Shown in pieces: positions 1-5,981 of a DNA stretch of 7,554 nucleotides (the stretch's first letter is position 1; every line of letters begins with the position of its first letter). Source of the DNA: Clostridia bacterium (GTDB taxonomy: Bacteria; Bacillota; Clostridia; Oscillospirales; RGIG7773); the NCBI GenBank assembly GCA_017554835.1, contig JAFZHO010000120.1, positions 1-7,554 of the forward strand, read 5' to 3'. The position numbers were made by a program, and so were the translations under genes. Under the pieces are notes generated by a model. It saw only the letters and a program-made list of their open reading frames with translations, had not been told where the DNA came from and searched no databases.

Positions 1-1768
1 AGTCTTTTCCCGTCCCCATAAGGTCTTCTCTATGAGCCAGATGAAGAGCTTTTTCAATAATGGGAATATTTTTTTCGTTCTTATATTGCAAAAGGGCTCG
101 TTGCCTTGCTTTTTCTTCCTCGGTTTTGGGAACGTAAACCTTTTTCATGTCAATGGGATTTATCTCCGTATAATACATACAGGTAGAAATAGTTCCCGGA
201 GTAGGATAAAAATCCTGCACCTGCTGAGGATGAAGATGGTTTCTCTTGAGATATAATACAAGATTAATCGCATCGTTCAAGGTTGAACCGGGGTGGGAAG
301 ACATAAGATAAGGAACAAGATACTGTTCTTTTCCTTTCTGATGGTTAAGGGCTTTATATTTATCTTTGAATTTAGAATAGGTTTTAAAAACGGGTTTTCC
401 CATATAGGAAAGAACGTTATCGCAAATATGCTCGGGAGCAACCTTCAGCTGACCGCTAATATGATGCTCCACAAGTTCTTTAAAGAAGGTATCGTCTTTA
501 TCAAGTATAAGATAATCAAATCTTATTCCCGAACGGACAAAAACCTTTTTAATTTTGGGAAGACTACGAACCTCTCTAAGAATATCAAGATACTCACTGT
601 GGTCCGCTTTTATATTGGGGCAAGGAGTAGGGGCGAGGCATTTCCGATTTGTACACATTCCGTGCTTATCTTGTTTATCACAGGAATTATGCCTGAAATT
701 TGCCGTGGGTCCTCCAATATCGTGGATATAACCTTTAAAACGGGGAGATTGGGTTATTTTTTTCGCTTCTTCCACTATGGAATTCTTTGAACGGGTTGTT
801 ATCATTCTTCCCTGATGGAAGGCCAGAGCGCAGAAATTGCATCCACCAAAGCATCCCCTGTTATGAGCTATTGAAAATTCAACTTCTTCAATAGCGGGAA
901 CGCCGCCCTCTTTTTCATACATTGGGTGGTAATATCTCATATAAGGGAGAGAATAAACCTCGTCCATTTCTTTCTGAGTGAGAGGGGGCATAGGTTTTTT
1001 CTGAACGAGATATTTATCATAGTGCTTTTGAACAACGTCTTTTCCCGAAACGCAGTCGTGATTTTCGTATTGAAGGCGAGTTGCGAGGGCGTATTTTTCC
1101 TTGCTTTTCAAAACGTTATCAAAGGAAGGGCAAGAAACGTAGTCTTTAAGAGAGGAGATATCCTCAGTTAAATAGCAGGTTCCTTTTATATCGGTCATAT
1201 CTTTTGCTTTTTTACCGGATTTATAATTCTCTGCCATTTCAATAATCTGATTTTCGCCCATACCGTATATAAGAAGGTCTGCCATACTATCAAAAAGAAC
1301 AGAGGGCATAACTTTATCTGCCCAGTAATCATAATGGGAGAATCTTCGAAGAGATGCTTCAAGACCACCGATTACGATATCAGAATGGGGAAAAATTTCT
1401 CTTATTTTTTTAGAATATACTATAACGGCTCTGTCGGGACGTTTTCCTGCCTTTTTGCCCGGGGAATAGAAATCTTCACTTCTTCTTTTCTTTGCCGCAG
1501 TATAGTGAGCAACCATAGAATCAAGGTTGCCGGAATTTACTAAAAATGCGTATCGGGGTTTGCCGAGAATTTTAAAGGATTCGTCCTTTTTCCAGTCGGG
1601 TTGAGGAATAATACCTACCTTAAAGCCCTTGCTTTCAAGAACTCTTGAAATAATAGCCGTGCCAAAACTGGGGTGGTCCACGTAGGCATCACCCGTAACG
1701 ATAATAAAATCAAGAATATCTATATTATTTTCTTTAAGGTCTTTTTTGCAGACAGGTAAAAAACTCAA
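1..1768 (-). CDS. ygiQ: YgiQ family radical SAM protein (C-terminal end beyond window)
   Basis: The minus strand is open from a TTG at 1768 to the window edge, giving 589 residues with no stop. The protein is recognisable as YgiQ (UPF0313): N-terminal VTGDAYVDHPSFG (24-36), GKRPDRA (108-114), GGLEASLRR (134-142) and HYDYW (145-149). The radical SAM [4Fe-4S] motif C306-x3-C310-x2-C313 lies in HNRGCFGGCNFC. A second cysteine set, C363-x8-C372-x4-C377-x5-C383, follows GGPTANF, and QVQDFYPTP is at 516-524. Family members are cytoplasmic enzymes expected to cleave S-adenosylmethionine; their substrate is unknown to me. TTG is chosen as start because GGAGG at 1776-1780 sits 7 bases upstream, while the nearby ATG at 1773-1771 leads to a stop after two codons. 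The gene diverges from yqeG. The 3' end is missing only because the window ends. The family assignment is strong; the biochemical role is not known. Confidence 0.94.
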   Translation of the reverse strand, partial: MSFLPVCKKDLKENNIDILDFIIVTGDAYVDHPSFGTAIISRVLESKGFKVGIIPQPDWKKDESFKILGKPRYAFLVNSGNLDSMVAHYTAAKKRRSEDFYSPGKKAGKRPDRAVIVYSKKIREIFPHSDIVIGGLEASLRRFSHYDYWADKVMPSVLFDSMADLLIYGMGENQIIEMAENYKSGKKAKDMTDIKGTCYLTEDISSLKDYVSCPSFDNVLKSKEKYALATRLQYENHDCVSGKDVVQKHYDKYLVQKKPMPPLTQKEMDEVYSLPYMRYYHPMYEKEGGVPAIEEVEFSIAHNRGCFGGCNFCALAFHQGRMITTRSKNSIVEEAKKITQSPRFKGYIHDIGGPTANFRHNSCDKQDKHGMCTNRKCLAPTPCPNIKADHSEYLDILREVRSLPKIKKVFVRSGIRFDYLILDKDDTFFKELVEHHISGQLKVAPEHICDNVLSYMGKPVFKTYSKFKDKYKALNHQKGKEQYLVPYLMSSHPGSTLNDAINLVLYLKRNHLHPQQVQDFYPTPGTISTCMYYTEINPIDMKKVYVPKTEEEKARQRALLQYKNEKNIPIIEKALHLAHREDLMGTGKD

Positions 1769-1775
1769 AGCATTT

Positions 1776-1780
1776 CCTCC
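1776..1780 (-). promoter_or_regulatory. ribosome binding site that decides the ygiQ TTG start
   Basis: On the minus strand GGAGG is followed by 7 bases and then TTG (1768-1766), which opens the ygiQ frame. An ATG at 1773-1771 is only 2 bases from GGAGG and reads ATG CTT TGA, so it cannot start ygiQ. Its TGA overlaps the TTG as TTGA. Confidence 0.8.
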
Positions 1781-1800
1781 AAAACGTATACTTTTCTTAT

Positions 1801-1829
1801 ATAATATCAAAAAACAGATAATTTATCAA
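1801..1829 (-). promoter_or_regulatory. sigma-A-type promoter for ygiQ
   Basis: Read on the minus strand, TTGATA (1829-1824) and TATTAT (1806-1801) are separated by exactly 17 bases. Each hexamer has 5 of 6 consensus matches. Transcription would begin near 1794, leaving a leader of roughly 25 bases that contains GGAGG. Confidence 0.7.
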
Positions 1830-1870
1830 TTATTTTATATTTACAGGTGGTAATATCTTAAAAAATATAT

Positions 1871-1876
1871 TATAAT
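1871..1876 (+). promoter_or_regulatory. possible -10 element for the yqeG operon
   Basis: TATAAT is a perfect -10 match 44 bases before the yqeG start codon. The position 17 bases upstream reads TGGTAA, a poor -35. Further TATAAG hexamers at 1876-1881 and 1889-1894 make the exact promoter uncertain. A promoter is expected here because the gene to the left is divergent. Confidence 0.4.
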
Positions 1877-1897
1877 ATAAGATAATAATATAAGATA
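1872..1897 (+). repeat. perfect 13-bp tandem duplication before yqeG
   Basis: ATAATATAAGATA occurs twice in direct succession, at 1872-1884 and 1885-1897, with no mismatch. Each copy contains a TATAAG hexamer resembling a -10 element. The repeat ends about 8 bases before the yqeG ribosome site, so it lies in or just before the transcript leader. Confidence 0.85.
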
Positions 1898-1920
1898 ATG
1901 AAATTGGAAGGAGTTTTTAA

Positions 1921-2424
1921 ATGGCTAATATTTTCGTTCCAAAAATTATGGTGCCGACCGTTTATGACGTTGATAGCAACTTCTTAAAAAAACATAATAT
2001 AAAAGGCATTATTTATGACGTTGATAATACCCTTGTGGGTTTCAAAATAAGAGTTCCCGATGAAAAACTTATTTCCCATATTGAAGGTCTTAAAAACGAG
2101 GGATTCAAGTTATTTATCATCTCCAATAACAAAAAAGAAAGAGTTGACGAGTTTAATAAATCTCTTGGACTTTCATATATTTTCAGAGGGATGAAACCTT
2201 TATGGTTCTCTTTCTTTAGCGCCGCAAAAAAAATGGGGCTTAAAAGAAAAGAAATCGTTGTTGTGGGCGACCAGATTTTCACTGATGTCCTCGGAGGAAA
2301 TATATCTTCCATGCTTACGGTAATGGTTGACCCTATTGATTTAAAAGAGACATTCCTTTTCAAACTTAAAAGATTTCTTGAAAAACCCTTTGTCAAAATT
2401 TATCAAAGGAGAAATAATAAATGA
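1921..2424 (+). CDS. yqeG: YqeG family HAD-IIIA phosphatase
   Basis: This 167-residue protein matches the YqeG family in length and motif order. HAD motif I is D33-V-D35-N-T, with D33 the expected nucleophile and D35 the general acid/base. Motif II is S68 in IISNN, motif III is K92 in MKPL, and motif IV is G116-D117 with D122 in GDQIFTDVLGGN. No signal peptide or membrane segment is seen, so it is cytoplasmic. The family is predicted to act on small phosphorylated substrates in a Mg2+-dependent way, but its true substrate is unsettled. The start is supported by GGAAGGAG at 1906-1913, 7 bases before ATG. It is the first gene of a four-gene operon: its TGA overlaps the next ATG as ATGA at 2421-2424. 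Nothing in the catalytic set is missing. Confidence 0.92.
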   Translation: MANIFVPKIMVPTVYDVDSNFLKKHNIKGIIYDVDNTLVGFKIRVPDEKLISHIEGLKNEGFKLFIISNNKKERVDEFNKSLGLSYIFRGMKPLWFSFFSAAKKMGLKRKEIVVVGDQIFTDVLGGNISSMLTVMVDPIDLKETFLFKLKRFLEKPFVKIYQRRNNK

Positions 2425-3284
2425 GCAAGATAATAGAATTCGGTGTTGCAGGAAACTGCGATAGATTCTATGCAGAAGGCAATAAAGCCACCTTGCAGAT
2501 GCCGGGATTTTTGAATAAAAACGGCCTTGATGCCTACGAAGTTCAGTTTGGCAGAGGAGTTCGTATGAATGATGCCTTGGCAGAAAATCTTCGCAAAAAA
2601 GCAGAGGAGTATAATATTTCTTTATCCGTTCATGCACCATATTTTATTTCTCTTTCAAGCGTAGAAGAGGAAAAAAGAGATAACAGTATAAACTATATTG
2701 TTCAAAGTGCAGTTGCAGCAGATAAACTCGGCGCAAAAAGAATTGTTGTTCATTCCGGCTCCTGCAGCAAAATTTCAAGAGAAGAAGCCCTTGAACTTGC
2801 AAAAGGAACTATAAAAAAAGCAGTGAATACCCTTGATGATATGGGCCTTTCTCATATTATTCTTTGTCCTGAAACTATGGGGAAAATTAATCAGCTTGGA
2901 ACTTTGGAAGAGGTTATTGAGCTTTGCCTTGTTGACGAGAGAATGATTCCTACCATCGACTTTGGTCATCTTAATGCCAGAACTCTCGGTTCTGTTAAGG
3001 GTTACGAGGATTATAAAAATATTCTCGAAAAGGTTGAGGACAAGCTTGGGTTTGACAGAATGAAAATCTTCCATAGCCATTTTTCCAAAATAGAATGGAC
3101 GGAAAACGGTGGGGAGAAAAAGCATCTTACCTTTGAGGATGAGATTTACGGACCATTTTTTGAGCCGCTTGGGGAATATATTTATAAAAGAAATCTTTGC
3201 CCCACCATTATTTGCGAATCAGCAGGAACGCAGACGGACGATGCACTAAAAATGAAAACGATATACGAGGGGTATAAAAAATGA
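2421..3284 (+). CDS. endonuclease IV-like (AP endonuclease family 2) TIM-barrel protein
   Basis: This 287-residue protein resembles the AP endonuclease 2 / deoxyribonuclease IV superfamily, whose members are zinc-dependent TIM barrels; true endonuclease IV cuts DNA at abasic sites. By motif, the E. coli Nfo ligands map as follows: H69 to H71 (VHAPY), H109 to H111 (VVHSGS), E145 to E151 (CPETMG), D179 and H182 to D180 and H183 (IDFGH), H216 to H218 (FHSHFS), H231 to H235 (KKHLTF), and E261 to E266 (ICESAG). The ligand equivalent to D229 appears to be K233. The N terminus (FGVAGNCDRF) also differs from the usual Nfo start. It may therefore be a genuine Nfo relative with an altered third metal site or a sugar-isomerase-like barrel, and I give no symbol. 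AAGGAG at 2406-2411 supports the start. It overlaps both neighbours by 4 bases (ATGA), which implies translational coupling with yqeG and aroQ. Confidence 0.85.
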   Translation: MSKIIEFGVAGNCDRFYAEGNKATLQMPGFLNKNGLDAYEVQFGRGVRMNDALAENLRKKAEEYNISLSVHAPYFISLSSVEEEKRDNSINYIVQSAVAADKLGAKRIVVHSGSCSKISREEALELAKGTIKKAVNTLDDMGLSHIILCPETMGKINQLGTLEEVIELCLVDERMIPTIDFGHLNARTLGSVKGYEDYKNILEKVEDKLGFDRMKIFHSHFSKIEWTENGGEKKHLTFEDEIYGPFFEPLGEYIYKRNLCPTIICESAGTQTDDALKMKTIYEGYKK

Positions 3285-3715
3285 AAAAGAAAATACTTGT
3301 AATTCAGGGACCTAATATTAACCTTATAGGAGAGAGGGAAACCTCCGTTTACGGAAGCGAAAGCATAGACGTTATCAATAAAGAAATAATTGATTATGCT
3401 GAAAAGTTCAATATCAAGGCAGATATCTTTCAGTCAAATATTGAAGGCGAACTTGTTACAGAGATTCAGAAGGCAAGAAAAGAATACGACGGAATTATTA
3501 TTAACGCAGGAGCATATACTCATTATTCAATCGCAATAAGAGATGCAATTGCCGCAATAAAAATTCCGTGCATAGAAGTTCATTTTTCAAATATTAACGC
3601 AAGGGAAGAATTTCGTAAAATCAGCGTTATCGCACCTGTTTGTGCAGGAAGTATAATCGGTTTTGGAAAGTTCAGTTATCTTCTTGCAGTAAAAGGGATT
3701 GCGGAATTTATTTAA
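3281..3715 (+). CDS. aroQ: 3-dehydroquinate dehydratase, type II
   Basis: AroQ converts 3-dehydroquinate to 3-dehydroshikimate in the shikimate pathway; type II enzymes work by anti-elimination and form dodecamers in the cytoplasm. At 144 residues the length is typical. The motifs are GPNINLIGERE (10-20) with R19, the catalytic Y24 in VYG on the flexible lid, QSNIEGEL (51-58), and N75-AGAYTH81 with the substrate-binding Asn and His. The catalytic-pair histidine H101 lies in EVHFSNI, followed by R108-EEFR112. The start ATG overlaps the upstream TGA (ATGA), with GAGGGG at 3267-3272, 8 bases ahead. The aroQ-peptidase-efp order is like yqhS-yqhT-efp in Bacillus subtilis. No other shikimate gene is in the window. 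All key residues are present. Confidence 0.96.
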   Translation: MKKKILVIQGPNINLIGERETSVYGSESIDVINKEIIDYAEKFNIKADIFQSNIEGELVTEIQKARKEYDGIIINAGAYTHYSIAIRDAIAAIKIPCIEVHFSNINAREEFRKISVIAPVCAGSIIGFGKFSYLLAVKGIAEFI

Positions 3716-3721
3716 AGGTGG
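3716..3721 (+). promoter_or_regulatory. ribosome binding site that sets the peptidase start at 3729
   Basis: AGGTGG directly follows the aroQ stop codon and lies 7 bases before ATG at 3729. A longer in-frame reading begins at TTG 3699 inside aroQ, but it has no ribosome site of this quality and would translate this site as coding sequence. Confidence 0.75.
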
Positions 3722-3728
3722 AGAAAAA

Positions 3729-4781
3729 ATGACTAATATAGAAAAAATTCAGAAAAAACTTATTGACGTTGACGCTCTTATCATATCTTCCCCTTATAAC
3801 AGAAGATATTTTACTGATTTTAAATCAAGTGCAGGAATCGCGTTTATAACAAAAGAGAGAAGCTATTTTCTTGTTGATTTTCGTTATATTGAAAAAGCAA
3901 AAGCAACAATAAAAGATTCTCAGTGCATTATGCTTACAAAGAGAAAAGAGCAGCTTTCCGAAATTATTGAGAAAGAAAACGTTAAAAAAATCGGTTTTGA
4001 AGATGATTTCGTTACTGTTGCAGAAATGAATCGTTTAAAAAATGATTTTCCGGAAATTGAGTTTGTTCCTTTTTCTGCGCCGATTTTAGAACTAAGAACC
4101 ATAAAATCCGAAATAGAGCTTGATAGAATGAAAAGAGCCCAGGAAATAACTGATAAAGGTTTCGAACATATTATTAAGTTTATAAAACCCGGAATGACCG
4201 AAAAGGAAATCGCTCTTGAACTTGAATTTTTTATGCTAAAAAACGGAGCCGATGCCCTTGCTTTTGATAGCGTAGTTGTTTCAGGTAAAAACTCTTCACT
4301 TCCTCATGGAGTTCCCGGAAATAAGAAGATAGAAAACGGGGATTTTATAACTATGGATTTTGGAGCGGCTATCGAGGGATATTGCTCTGATATGACGAGA
4401 ACCGTTGCCGTTGGATATGTAACGGAAGAAATGAAAGAAGTATATAATATCGTATTAAAGGCCCAACTTGCATGCCTTGAAAAAATCAAAGCAGGGGTAA
4501 CGGGAATCGAAATGGATAAAATAGCAAGAGATATTATCTACGAAAACTATGAGGGCTGTTTTGGTCACGGGCTTGGTCATAGCGTTGGGCTTGAAATTCA
4601 CGAGATGCCCGCTTTCAATACCGTATGCGATAAAGTAATCGAAGAAGGAACCATAATGACCGTTGAACCCGGTATTTATATAGAGAATAAATTTGGCGTT
4701 CGTATCGAGGATATGGTATATATAACGAAAGATGGACTAATAAATCTCACTTCAAGTCCAAAGGAATTGATTATTTTATAA
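3729..4781 (+). CDS. pepP: Xaa-Pro peptidase, M24B family (aminopeptidase P / prolidase type)
   Basis: This 350-residue cytoplasmic metallopeptidase removes or cleaves residues next to proline. An N-terminal creatinase-like domain (about 1-120) precedes the pita-bread catalytic domain (about 130-350). The five M24 metal ligands are visible: D210 in ITMDFGA, D221 in CSDMTRT, H284 in GHGLGHSVG, E313 in TVEPGIY and E327 in VRIEDMV. Assisting histidines are H193 (LPHGVP) and H291 (EIHEMP). The length fits YqhT/PepP-like and PepQ-like enzymes, so aminopeptidase P versus dipeptidase cannot be settled from sequence, and the symbol is provisional. The gene begins 13 bases after aroQ and ends the four-gene run. 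No hairpin terminator follows, so reading through into efp is possible. That would join two proline-related functions, proline-peptide turnover and EF-P. Confidence 0.92.
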   Translation: MTNIEKIQKKLIDVDALIISSPYNRRYFTDFKSSAGIAFITKERSYFLVDFRYIEKAKATIKDSQCIMLTKRKEQLSEIIEKENVKKIGFEDDFVTVAEMNRLKNDFPEIEFVPFSAPILELRTIKSEIELDRMKRAQEITDKGFEHIIKFIKPGMTEKEIALELEFFMLKNGADALAFDSVVVSGKNSSLPHGVPGNKKIENGDFITMDFGAAIEGYCSDMTRTVAVGYVTEEMKEVYNIVLKAQLACLEKIKAGVTGIEMDKIARDIIYENYEGCFGHGLGHSVGLEIHEMPAFNTVCDKVIEEGTIMTVEPGIYIENKFGVRIEDMVYITKDGLINLTSSPKELIIL

Positions 4782-4788
4782 AATACTA

Positions 4789-4817
4789 TTGAAAAAATAT
4801 AAGATATAATATAAAAT
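4789..4817 (+). promoter_or_regulatory. sigma-A-type promoter for efp
   Basis: TTGAAA (4789-4794) and TAAAAT (4812-4817) are separated by 17 bases; each matches 5 of 6 consensus positions. Transcription would start near 4824, about 36 bases before the efp ATG. Overlapping TATAAT (4805-4810) and TATAAA (4810-4815) give alternative -10 choices with worse spacing. Confidence 0.6.
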
Positions 4818-4859
4818 ATATGATAGAGAAAAATTTTTTGTAATTTTTGGAGGTAATTT

Positions 4860-5417
4860 ATGATATCAGCTGGCGATTTTAGAAATGGTGTAACTTTTGA
4901 TGATAATGGTACTGTTTACCAGATTATCGAATTTCAGCACGTAAAACCAGGTAAAGGTGCTGCTTTTGTAAGAGCAAAAATTAAAAACGTTATTACAGGT
5001 GGAGTTATCGAAAAAACTTTTAACCCTACTGAAAAATTCCCAACTGCTTATATCGAAAGAAAAGATATGCAGTATGTTTATAACGATGGAGACCTTTATT
5101 ACTTTATGGATCTTGAATCATACGAGCAGATGCCTTTGAATAAAGAGCAGCTTTCTGATAACTTTAAATTCGTTAAAGAAGAAATGATTTGTAAAGTAAT
5201 TTCTTATAAAGGTAACGTATTCGGTCTTGAGCCACCACTATTTGTAGAACTTGAAGTTACTGCAACTGAACCGGGCTTCAAAGGCGATACTGCAACAGGC
5301 GCAACTAAACCTGCTACTGTTGAAACAGGCGCTGTTGTTAAAGTGCCTCTATTCATCGAAGAAGGCGAGAAAATCAGAATCGATACTCGTACCGGTGAAT
5401 ATATGGAAAGAGCTTAG
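4860..5417 (+). CDS. efp: translation elongation factor P
   Basis: EF-P binds ribosomes stalled on consecutive prolines and promotes peptide-bond formation. The 185-residue length is standard for the three-domain protein: KOW-like domain I (about 1-64), then two OB-fold domains. The domain I tip reads HVKPGKGAAF, with K32 in the position that is modified in many bacteria (5-aminopentanol in Bacillus subtilis). The C-terminal part contains the family signature region around VEVPLFI/IRIDTRTGEY, here VKVPLFIEEGEKIRIDTRTG. GGAGGT at 4849-4854 is 5 bases before ATG. Codon use is favourable and regular, as expected for a well-expressed gene. The acidic zinc-ribbon gene follows after 36 bases. No K32-modifying enzyme is encoded in the window, so the modification state is open. 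Confidence 0.98.
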   Translation: MISAGDFRNGVTFDDNGTVYQIIEFQHVKPGKGAAFVRAKIKNVITGGVIEKTFNPTEKFPTAYIERKDMQYVYNDGDLYYFMDLESYEQMPLNKEQLSDNFKFVKEEMICKVISYKGNVFGLEPPLFVELEVTATEPGFKGDTATGATKPATVETGAVVKVPLFIEEGEKIRIDTRTGEYMERA

Positions 5418-5453
5418 AACATAATATAATAAATAATTCAAGGAGTGATTACC

Positions 5454-5915
5454 ATGACTATAGGTGAAAAAGTTGCTAATCTTAAAGGATTTGCCGAAGG
5501 ATTAAAAATCAATGCTGAGTCAGACGAAGGAAAAGTTCTTGCAAGAATTATCGACGTTCTTGAAGATCTTGCTTTGACTGTTTCTGACCTTGAGGATGAA
5601 TGCGCAGGTATTGATGAAGCAATCGGCGATATCGAAGACGAAATAGATGGAATCAACGACCTTATCGACGAAATTGACGAAGATTTAGGTTATGTTGAAG
5701 AAGAAATTTACGGTGATTGCGATTGCGGATGCGACTGCGACGAAGAAGAATTCGAAGTTGAGTGTCCTGAATGCGGCGAAATCATCTGCGTAACTGAGGA
5801 AGAAGTTGAAGATGGAACTATCAACTGCCCCGTTTGTGATACTGAACTTGATCTTGAGTTCGAGGATGATTGCGATTGCGAATGTGATTGCTGCTGCGAC
5901 GAGTGCGATGAATAA
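5454..5915 (+). CDS. acidic cysteine-rich zinc-ribbon protein, CD1247-like
   Basis: This protein has 153 residues and no assigned function. Residues 1-35 (GEKVANLKGFAEGL, then EGKVLARIIDVLEDL) resemble the N-terminal domain I recall as CD1247-type in Clostridia. Residues 36-85 form an Asp/Glu/Ile-rich heptad-like helix, probably coiled coil. Residues 104-128 form a zinc ribbon: C104-PE-C107 paired with C125-PV-C128. Two tracts are unusual: D88-C-D-C-G-C-D-C95 just before the ribbon and D139 to E153 at the C terminus, where Cys alternates with Asp/Glu. In all there are 17 cysteines, 16 of them after residue 88. There is no signal peptide or membrane segment. ATG 5454 is chosen because AAGGAG (5440-5445) is 8 bases upstream; GTG 5445 would overlap that site. 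It is likely co-transcribed with efp, although TATAAT at 5425-5430 could be part of an internal promoter. Metal binding is likely for the ribbon and only inferred for the Asp-Cys tracts. Confidence 0.85.
   Translation: MTIGEKVANLKGFAEGLKINAESDEGKVLARIIDVLEDLALTVSDLEDECAGIDEAIGDIEDEIDGINDLIDEIDEDLGYVEEEIYGDCDCGCDCDEEEFEVECPECGEIICVTEEEVEDGTINCPVCDTELDLEFEDDCDCECDCCCDECDE
5715..5738 (+). repeat. 24-base Asp-Cys repeat unit, copy 1
   Basis: Codons 88-95 of the zinc-ribbon gene (D-C-D-C-G-C-D-C) match the segment at 5868-5891 in 21 of 24 bases and in the same reading frame. The unit itself begins with GATTGC repeated twice. This suggests duplication within the gene. Confidence 0.75.
5868..5891 (+). 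repeat. 24-base Asp-Cys repeat unit, copy 2
   Basis: Codons 139-146 (D-C-D-C-E-C-D-C) differ from copy 1 at three bases, one of which changes Gly to Glu. The copy sits at the C terminus, after the zinc ribbon, and is followed by a further Cys-Cys-Asp-Glu-Cys run. Confidence 0.75.
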
Positions 5916-5928
5916 TCTATAAAATTTT

Positions 5929-5962
5929 AAAACGGCTTACGAATTTGTAAGCCGTTTTTTTT
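5929..5962 (+). terminator. Rho-independent terminator of the efp unit
   Basis: A perfect 10-bp stem, AACGGCTTAC (5931-5940) with GTAAGCCGTT (5947-5956), has a 6-base loop GAATTT. The T-run 5955-5962 (8 Ts) follows. The stem can extend by two A-T pairs. It begins 16 bases after the zinc-ribbon stop codon and separates that unit from yunB. Confidence 0.95.
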
Positions 5963-5981
5963 ATTACAAAAATCATTTCAT

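Noticed and set aside
293..790. A 165-codon open frame on the plus strand, with others at 32-256, 926-1171 and 1334-1543
   Set aside because: All lie opposite the ygiQ coding strand, whose motifs run continuously through them. They are rich in Phe, Ile and Lys, lack domains and have no convincing ribosome sites.
1781..1920. A riboswitch or small RNA in the ygiQ-yqeG gap
   Set aside because: The gap is about 150 bases of mostly A and T with two promoter regions. I see no conserved aptamer core and no stem with meaningful G-C content.
2013..3125. Minus-strand open frames opposite yqeG and the TIM-barrel gene
   Set aside because: They are antisense shadows of genes with clear family motifs and show no recognisable protein sequence.
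3699..3728. A TTG at 3699 as a longer start for the peptidase gene
   Set aside because: It lies inside aroQ and would translate the AGGTGG ribosome site that fits ATG 3729. The ten added residues (LRNLFKGGEK) do not resemble the creatinase domain start.
4782..4859. A terminator after the peptidase gene
   Set aside because: The only symmetry is AAAAATTTTT without G-C pairs; it cannot form a stable terminator stem.
5445..5453. GTG 5445 as the start of the zinc-ribbon gene
   Set aside because: It overlaps the AAGGAG ribosome site, and no other such site is upstream at the right distance. ATG 5454 has an 8-base spacing.
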